DNA from: Gamarada debralockiae
Taxonomy: Eukaryota; Ascomycota; Leotiomycetes; Helotiales; Hyphodiscaceae
Assembly: GCA_002803225.1 (NCBI GenBank)
Contig: NXFV01001751.1
Coordinates: 1-15,948, forward strand
Direction: 5' to 3'
Length of the DNA stretch: 15,948 nt
Shown here: positions 10,051-15,948 of the stretch, piece after piece
How positions within the stretch are numbered: position 1 is the first letter of the stretch
Layout of the letters: every line of letters begins with the position of its first letter
The notes under the pieces: model-generated
The model's input: only the letters and a program-made list of their open reading frames with translations
Databases searched by the model: none
What the model was told of the DNA's origin: nothing
Translations under genes and position numbers: made by a program

Positions 10051-10474
10051 GTTAAGATATCGGAGGCTTGTATATTCTTTTGATCTTAATTTCTAGCGAT
10101 TTTGCATAATCGGCGTCAGGGGATTGGGCATTGGGGATCTTGGGGACGGGACAGGCGATTGGATAGCTAAGGCCTGGTTCTGGATTTGTATTGTTGATAC
10201 AGGCACGACGTTTCGTGGACCAAAAATTTTTGTTATCCCGATTTGAATGTCGGCTCGCGAATTTGGGAGCTGCGTCGTCCGGAGCTAGCAGTTCTGATGA
10301 GAGGCATGATTTGTTAACAAAGAAATTCATGCATTGAAATTTGTTCTTTCTACCTTCTCTTATTTTGGGGTAAAATTTATGATAGCTGAGTCCAAATCAA
10401 CCTGAAGACCCTCCGACTATAGCCGTGTGGCTGAAAGTGGCGTATATCCGTGACATCACCTTTGTACGATGAGT
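10051..10474. other. Intergenic region downstream of M28B gene
   Basis: The 3' UTR of the M28B gene and spacer before the inverted-repeat element. A 92-codon minus-strand frame with an ATG at 10330 ends two bases past the upstream stop; it has no recognisable domain and I do not call it a gene. Nothing else is evident. Confidence 0.5.
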
Positions 10475-10638
10475 GTACGGAAGGGGGTAGAAGCAAATGA
10501 AGGTCACCTCTTAGTTCTGCCATCACTTGGAAAGGGAATTTATGGGGCGAAAGTGATTAACCTAGAGCCTTGATTGGTCTGGGTGCTCACCGCCCACATG
10601 GGTGGTGACCTTCATTTGCTTCTACCCCCTTCCGTACA
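10474..10638. repeat. MITE-like element with 34-bp perfect inverted arms
   Basis: Bases 10475-10508 are the exact reverse complement of 10604-10637 (34 of 34), and one further pair (10474/10638) also matches. The spacer is 95 bp. It carries an ATCACTT/AAGTGAT inverted pair (10522-10528 / 10551-10557) and a small hairpin at 10587-10608 (TCACC...GGTGA around CCC ACAT GGG) that would compete with the right arm. Each arm holds a TA just inside its outer end (10476-10477 and 10635-10636), so a Tc1/mariner-type TA target duplication is possible, but the boundaries are not certain. There is no coding capacity. It could be a miniature inverted-repeat transposable element, or could form a long hairpin RNA if transcribed. 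It lies about 140 bp before the HET gene start. Confidence 0.8.
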
Positions 10639-10776
10639 ATGTATACTGGATGTATATGTTAGAACTTCACCCACGGTAGTAGCATAGTAAGCTGCCGACT
10701 CTACATCAAATATTGCAACAAATCCGCGACAACTTGTCATTGCAGCTTAATAACGAAATCCTTGCCATCTCCACGA
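10639..10776 (+). promoter_or_regulatory. Compressed upstream region of HET gene
   Basis: Only about 140 bp separate the inverted-repeat element from the proposed start codon at 10777. It contains TATAC/TATATG-like stretches (about 10641-10659) that could serve as a TATA element. Any longer promoter would have to include the repeat. Assigned by position only. Confidence 0.35.
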
Positions 10777-13096
10777 ATGTCCGGGAAGTTCATAAAGGAG
10801 AAAGTATGGGGAGGTTTCACTGGGGGTGTGGGCGTCTCCTCTTCATCATCTTCAGAACAATCTTCAGACTCTTCATCATTCAATCTTGTCAAATCAGCTA
10901 AGTTCCTTCTCTATGATGTTCCAAAACACTTTGTAGTTGATGCCGCATGGGGTGGATTTGCGGAGGGACTGGGGATTCGTGAGGAGCAGGAATTGGTCTG
11001 GCCGAATGACGAGAAGGCAGAGAAGACTGCAGAAGATGGGAAGACGCACCAGGACGAACGGACTCGGCCAGACGTATGTCAGCATTCCCGCTCTCCAAAA
11101 ATAATGTAACTTGACGTTTGCCCAGGAGAGCACATATGACTCGCCGTCAGGTCCTCCTTACATCTACGAAGACGACATTCCCATACTGGAGACCAAAAAA
11201 TTTACTCGCCTCCTTGAAATCCTTCCTGGAGAACCTGCAGATCACATACATTGCCGATTGCATCCGTATTCCCTTGATGAATGCACGGTGTACGAGGCCC
11301 TCTCTTACTGCTGGGGTGACAGCAGCGACGTCCTACCCATCCAGATTGACGGAAAGATCCTCCTTGTTACGAGGAATCTGCGATCTGCGCTCCGCCATCT
11401 TCGAAATCCTTTCAAGCCCCGGCTGCTCTGGGTAGACGCCGTTTGCATCAATCAACAAGATTTGGATGAGCGGACGTATGAGGTTGGAATCATGCGCGAC
11501 ATCTATAGGAGCGCTTCTCGGACGATTATCTGGTTTGGGCCAGCATCCGAAGACAGTGAATTGGCGTTCTCAACTTGCAATTCCCTAGCAGAGGAGAAAA
11601 GAGCCCTCGCTGGGCGGGAAAGTCATGGGGGCAGCGAAAGGACGTCTATTTCGGCACAAAAAGGCAAGCCAACAACTACGTGGAATCGAGTCAAGCCGAC
11701 AGAGGCACAAGACACTGCAGTGAACCATCTTATGTCGCTCCCTTGGTTTGAGCGTATTTGGGTTGTGCAGGAGATTGGGGTTGCACGAGACGCGATCGTA
11801 ATTAACGGCCGGAATAACTTGTCCTGGGATACCTTCTCCAATGGCGTGCAGTACGGGCTAGAGACAAATAAATTTGAGACCAACGTCCTAGGGGTCGTTC
11901 AGGTCAGCGATTTCCTCAACTTCTGTGCAGTCGCAACTCTCAAGGACAGGAATACCGTTTGTCCTCCAGAAGAGCAACTTCTTGACTTGCTTATTCAATT
12001 CCGTACACGTAATGCCACAGATCCGAGAGACAAAGTCTTCTCATTGCTTGGTCTGGTCGACAATGTGGACAAGCTTGGGCTGATTCCAGATTATCACCTT
12101 CCTGTCACAGAAGTATACGAGCAAGCTTCGATCTCGATCTTGACGCACTCCGGAAACCTGGACGTTTTAGGGCTGTGTCCACCACACGTGGCATCAGACT
12201 TGTGTGATTCTCTGCCCTCGTGGGTCGTAGACTGGAGCTTTACCAAGAGCATCGCTAGACCATTTCGGACAGATGCCAAAGATCAACCTCGCACCAAAAG
12301 TGCATCTCGCAACTCCACAGCAAGGCCCGATTTTCTTGAGAATAATACTATTCTCGTTCTCTCCGGCCACATCGTCGATACCCTCGCCGAGACTAGCCAC
12401 ATCCTGACGAACCTAGAAGAGCATGACTGGATGGAAGACGCTGATAGTATAGCTGATGAAGACGATGATGAAGACATTAGTCTGAAGGGCATACTACTAA
12501 CATTCAAGACAGCTAGCAAATTGGGGTCTTACTGCTTCAACGAGCTGTTTCGTGTTGTTGCACAACTTGAGATATTCCTTCAATGGGAGAAGCTCGCTCG
12601 CATCCGCGAAAAGAAAGCAGCCACCACCACACCAACCCAAGAAGAACACGAAGTCATTTACTGGCAGACACTATGTGCCGGCTGCATGCCCAACGGCTAC
12701 AAGGAGACAGAAAGGCAATTCAAGGAGTGGTACAGCTCACTCAACGCTGTGAGACGTCTTGTCCAGCTCCGTGTTAACAATCTCCCTAGCCTTTTCAAGC
12801 CGTTAGCGTTTGCCGGTTACGTACGCGCGACTTGGCAGGCATATGGAAAGTTCGGGGAGTTGATGACGCATGCGAGCAACCGGCGGCTTGCGAGGACAAA
12901 GAAAGGCTACCTCTGTCTTGCGCCAGCGGGCGCTGAGGTGGGAGATGCGGTAGTATTGTGTAAGGGTGGGAAAGTGCCACTTGTTGCGGGCCATAGGCAA
13001 GGCCATTGGAGGTTGCTTGGGGAGAGTTATGTTCATGGATTGATGGAAGGTGAAGGCTTTGATGAAAGGGCTTGTGAGGAGATGAGGTTCAAGTAG
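10777..13096 (+). CDS. HET-domain (heterokaryon incompatibility) protein
   Basis: The conserved body lies in the frame from 11126 to 13096, which has no usable ATG near its start. Joining an upstream exon (10777-11073) through a 52-nt phase-0 intron (11074-11125; GTATGT ... CCCAG) supplies one and gives 755 aa. HET-domain hallmarks follow: YEALSYCWGD (155-164), LWVDAVCINQ (200-209), then IMRDIYRSASRTIIWFG, and further down DPRDKVFSLLGL. The C-terminal block typical of the family (GYLCLAP, GD, GGKVP, GESYVHGLM) runs from about 693 to the end. HET proteins trigger allorecognition cell death in Pezizomycotina; some resemble TIR-fold signalling domains. The first exon has two copies of a W-G-G-F motif (4-20 and 51-67) split by a Ser-rich linker. 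There is an acidic stretch (DEDDDED) at about residue 545. The body looks intact; the first exon is less certain. Confidence 0.88.
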
Positions 13097-13483
13097 GTAT
13101 TCAAACATACTAGAGCAAAACACGTTCTTGAATATCGAGTTAAAAGCTTTAAAAAACGAACAGATACTTAATTAGTAAATACGTTTCGTTTATAAAACAA
13201 GATGGTTCTCAAACTGATTCTTATTGACACTTTATTTACTTTTAAACAAGCAAGTTAAAGAATAAAATCTGTTAAACAAAGCCACAGAGTAGTTTAATTA
13301 AGAAGATTTTTGAATGAATGATCTTTGATTAAAGTTAGTAATCGGCAACTAAATTACGCTCCTAGCCTGGTGATATCACTCGTGATCTTGCTGCCTCAGG
13401 CACTCATTTACTTGGTCAGCAGTGGAAGTCGCATAAGGAGATACGCGACCACCTAAGATAGTGAGTTCACAACAGCACGCAAA
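13097..13483. other. AT-rich gene-free block
   Basis: From 13141 to 13320 I count 45 G or C in 180 bases (25%), far below the genes around it. There are many TTAA and TTTA runs and no open frame. It contains the 3' UTR of the HET gene and perhaps mutated (RIP-like) repeat remains. A 10-bp palindrome, GTGATATCAC, is at 13370-13379. The last part (about 13440-13483) looks like a normal A-rich leader before the ATG at 13484. Confidence 0.55.
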
Positions 13484-14169
13484 ATGGTGAGTAACTCCGT
13501 TCAGCTAGATTGAATGTACCTAACAGAATGTAGGCGCCAGATGTAGAAGTGCTGAAAAGGAAACGCTTTCGGCCTTCGGACTGGCGAGCTGCTCCTATCA
13601 CGAGTGCGACAACGACAACTCCGCCACAGCGAGACGACCCGCTGATAAAGAAACGTAGATGACCCTCAACATCGAGCCTTATCGAGCGGACAATATAAGA
13701 AGCCCCTAGTGCTGCCAGTCGGGGCAACGTAGGCAAGTTAAAACCTGGCCCGTCCAATGAGGGTGGGAAGATTGCGAAGACGGGGAATCGGCGAAGGCCG
13801 TCGAAGGTAGGAAGTATTCTCAAAGTAAACAGCAATGGGCCCTCATTACCAGACGCCGCAGAAAATATTCAGAATCCAGAAAGCTTCGCCATGTACGCAC
13901 ACTGCATGCAGCAGAAACAAATGCAGATCTTAACTCCTAGCTCGATGCCCGTTGCATTGTCGCCATCACGAATCCTAAACCCGAGCAGGCTCCAGCTGTG
14001 CAGCCCGCTGTATGCTCGCCAGAGTTTCGGCTTCGACTTCGGCCACGCTGCCGCTCACACCGATGGAGATAACGTCCGTCTCCTCGGCGCTGGGCACCTC
14101 CAGAACATCTCTATGCCCACAGGCGAATATAGTTATCATAACCCAGATTTAGCACATAGTGGTAGATAA
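13484..14169 (+). CDS. Possible small basic nuclear-type protein, or decayed gene
   Basis: A one-codon first exon (ATG at 13484, leader AACAGCACGCAAA) is followed by a 47-nt intron 13487-13533 (GTGAGT, CTAAC branch, TGTAG). One frame then runs 13534-14169, interrupted by TGA at 13660 and TAA at 13696. Both stops fall inside a possible 45-nt GT-AG intron (13655-13699), whose removal keeps frame and gives 197 aa. Its GTAGAT donor is weak and its composition is not intron-like. Alternatively both stops are C-to-T changes (CGA to TGA, CAA to TAA), as RIP or deamination would leave. The product has basic clusters (KRKRFR at 9-14, later NRRRPSK) and Ser/Pro/Thr-rich stretches, suggesting a nuclear protein. 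I recognise no domain. Codons after 13699 stay open for 156 residues, which argues for real coding ancestry. Confidence 0.4.
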
Positions 14170-14734
14170 TGACTTCAAAACTAGTGAGCATACGAGAGCC
14201 TACTGGGGAACTACTCACGGCCGCACTTTGGTCTCCTATAGAAACAGTCGCAAAAAGATTAAGATTTGAGAAAGAGACTTAACGGGAGTGCTTGGAAGAC
14301 GAAGTTAGGGCCGTATCAATTCAATACATAAATCTGTCCAAGGCAAAAGGCAAATGTCCTGGGACTCAGTGAAGGGATGGCAATGCGGGCTTTGTATTCA
14401 AATATATGGTGGCCCATTGCGTGCATGACCTTGTAAGGTTGCAGTATCACTGATTCACGCAGAGTATCCAATTCACAATGCATCTCATCCGACATGAGGC
14501 AAGTGCCTTGTCTGTTTTATTTTTACCATCGCTTGCAAGGTCTCTGATTGGTCTCCGTTCTGTCTTCCATCATCGGTTGGATGCTTCGGACGATGCAACA
14601 AGTTCTTTCGAGTTGTATTAAATCGGCTCTTAGTCGGCTCAATTCCGAGGACCTACTGTTGCCTGGCGCCTCATCAATGTGTAAGTTACGCAAGCCTGCA
14701 GCCAACAATTTCGATAGTATTGGCTTAGGACCCC
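14170..14734. other. Low-information region, no supported gene
   Basis: There is no ATG-started frame with recognisable content. Around 14523-14708 both strands are open for about 60 codons, but only from TTG codons. A minus-strand peptide there (RLRADLIQLERTCCIV and flanks) looks protein-like and follows a CTGCAG acceptor-like site, so an exon of an unresolved gene is possible. Nothing firmer is visible. Confidence 0.4.
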
Positions 14735-14905
14735 TGTGGTAGGTACCCTCTCGCCGAATCGAAAGAGGAATCGACGAGGGGAGATAAAAACGATGAGTTT
14801 TTATCGTGAGACACAGAGGGCGAGAGATTCGATCTCTCGATGTTGAGACGAAGTTGCTATAGCTAATAAATACTCTACTGCTATATGCAAACGTGCACTA
14901 TAACA
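14735..14905. repeat. Hairpin cluster, possible LTR or transposon remnant
   Basis: Perfect stems occur at 14783-14791/14797-14805 (GATAAAAAC, 5-nt loop) and 14821-14828/14832-14839 (CGAGAGAT, 3-nt loop). An outer pair, CTCTCGCC/GGCGAGAG, is at 14748-14755/14819-14826, and CCTCT/AGAGG at 14747-14751/14764-14768. The block could be bounded by TGTGGTAG (14735) and CTATAACA (ending 14905). These match as imperfect inverted TG...CA termini (6 of 8), and an AATAAATACTC-type TATA-like run lies inside. That fits a short solo LTR, but no matching target-site duplication flanks it. The repeat class is a guess; the hairpins are certain. Confidence 0.45.
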
Positions 14906-14924
14906 TATTGAGTATGGTGCTCCC

Positions 14925-15733
14925 CTACTCATCCAACAGATCCTTGACTCGAAAATTTGCGACTGTTGGAGTAGATGTACTGTGCCTCACAACGGAGGTT
15001 GCACTCGGATAAACGTATGTTGAGGAACTTAGTGACAAATTTGCCGCTGACAGCTTCATGGCCGACATGTGCCTACCTATCAAGGCAACTGTCCTGTAAT
15101 AAATATAAACACCTGAGCACCTTGAAGAGTTACCATGATATGTGGAGACCATCAAATATATTGTAATATTAAAACATAATGCTACTCAAGCTATTACAGG
15201 GAACGGTTCCGCTTAAACGAGTCCATTTCTGATGAGCGCAGAGGTGATGAAAGGAAGAGTTTATCTACGGATGAGAAAGTAATACCTACGTCCTCTCGGC
15301 CAGTTGCGTCGGGCCCGGAAAGAGGTGTGCCAGTGTTACCCTGCTCTCCAGGGCTCACCGAAGGGCTAGGTGACCCTTCAGACTGAGGAAGATCAGAAAG
15401 GATATTCTGGGCCAGAAAATACGAGAACTCATCAGTGAGCTTGAATAACTCTTCTAGGGATTGGGCTGCATGCTCTCCAGATGCTATCTGACTCTCAGTC
15501 AGCATCTCAAGATACAGCTTCTGTTCTGGCAAGCACCGATCTTCAATCATTAAGGAAAGAAGAAGTGTGACGTTCTGAATGCTGGACTTGAGAGACGGCC
15601 TGTAGAAATCCAGATGTTCCAGGAGAGTGTCGACGTCAGGTAGACGTACATTTAGAAACCTGTGGTTCGTCAGAGTCATTACTTGACCCCAAGCTAAGGA
15701 GGGCGTTCTTGCCTGGAAGAACTCACTCTTCAT
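14925..15733 (-). CDS. Hypothetical protein, probably two exons
   Basis: An ATG at 15733 opens a 179-codon frame ending at 15194. Splicing just before that stop, at a GTAATA donor (15197), to a strong TTATTACAG acceptor (ending 15094) removes a 104-nt intron. It continues in phase into an open exon 15093-14925, giving 234 aa. If unspliced the gene is 15194-15733. Residues about 30-110 look like a folded helical segment (LLEHLDFYRP, LEELFKLTDEF); after that it becomes Ser/Pro/Gly-rich. I recognise no family. A CTAAC branch followed by an AAG acceptor directly at the ATG leaves open that the true 5' end lies beyond the window edge, in which case this is only the C-terminal part of a larger gene. 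Confidence 0.4.
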
Positions 15734-15736
15734 CAG

Positions 15737-15775
15737 TTAGATGGTAGGGTATGAGCAGCAAGATGCCGGATCCAT
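15737..15775 (-). other. In-frame upstream ATG frame (12 codons) before hypothetical gene
   Basis: An ATG at 15775 lies exactly 42 nt before the ATG at 15733, in the same frame, and ends at TAA (15737-15739) with one codon between. It could be a regulatory upstream frame, a nonsense-mutated true N-terminus, or intron sequence. The remaining upstream stretch to 15948 has CT-rich tracts (on the minus strand) compatible with a promoter and no other frame of note. Confidence 0.3.
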
Positions 15776-15948
15776 AGCGTTCGACTACCTTGGTGTGACA
15801 GGCTAGCAAGAGTCTTATTCAAACTAAAGCTATTGTATATGTACAAAGAGAATACTCTAAAGAGAGAAGAAAAGGAAGTGTCACACGGCGAATGCAAAGT
15901 GTGCAGTGCAAAAGCTCGTTTGTATTACAAGAAGAATTAGCTAAAGAA

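Noticed and set aside
10052..10330. 92-codon minus-strand frame with an ATG
   Set aside because: No domain or leader signals; it lies in the 3' UTR of the convergent gene.
13467..13835. 122-codon minus-strand frame
   Set aside because: It opens from TTG and lies opposite the plus-strand frame with splice signals; probably a shadow.
14735..14860. tRNA gene suggested by the GATTCGATC box-B-like loop at 14827-14835
   Set aside because: The conserved G53-C61 pair is missing, and no matching acceptor stem or convincing A box was found.

Overview
The window reads as nuclear DNA of a filamentous ascomycete (Pezizomycotina; Leotiomycetes is my guess, by feel only). Pointers are short GT-AG introns (about 45-105 nt) with CTAAC, CTGAC or TACTAAT branch sites, a HET-domain protein, a retromer VPS35 gene, an M28B transferrin-receptor-like membrane protein, and CT-rich leaders before ATGs. 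No bacterial operons, CRISPR arrays or rRNA were seen, and no convincing tRNA.

Layout. 1-1061: a minus-strand gene for an F-box-like/2EXR-type protein of unknown role, with a CpG-dense palindromic patch just past its stop. 1062-2255: a non-coding stretch ending in the promoter and CT-rich leader of a secreted, mucin-like Ser/Thr-rich protein (2256-3191). 3820-6681: VPS35 in three exons. 7353-10050: a type II membrane M28B peptidase-like protein of the Tre1/Tre2/Vps70 family in two exons, with all metal ligands present. These two membrane-trafficking genes are tandem and about 670 bp apart.

10051-13096: a roughly 163-bp element with 34-bp perfect inverted arms (10475-10637) sits about 140 bp upstream of a HET-domain gene. 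That gene needs an N-terminal exon (10777-11073) with two copies of a W-G-G-F-x-x-G-x-G motif separated by a Ser-rich linker. This recalls, but does not match, the paired-repeat signalling motifs of fungal cell-death proteins.

13097-15948: the character changes. A block of about 25% GC (13141-13320) leads into poorly recognisable, low-density sequence. It holds a possible small nuclear-type gene or decaying gene (13484-14169), a hairpin cluster that may be a transposon remnant (about 14735-14905), and a minus-strand hypothetical gene (14925-15733) that reads best as two exons. The conserved housekeeping genes lie in the middle; the variable accessory part is from about 10.4 kb to the right edge.

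The best candidates for something undescribed are the inverted-repeat element at the HET promoter and the paired N-terminal motif of the HET protein. Neither is proven. All assignments come from reading motifs by eye; no database search was run.
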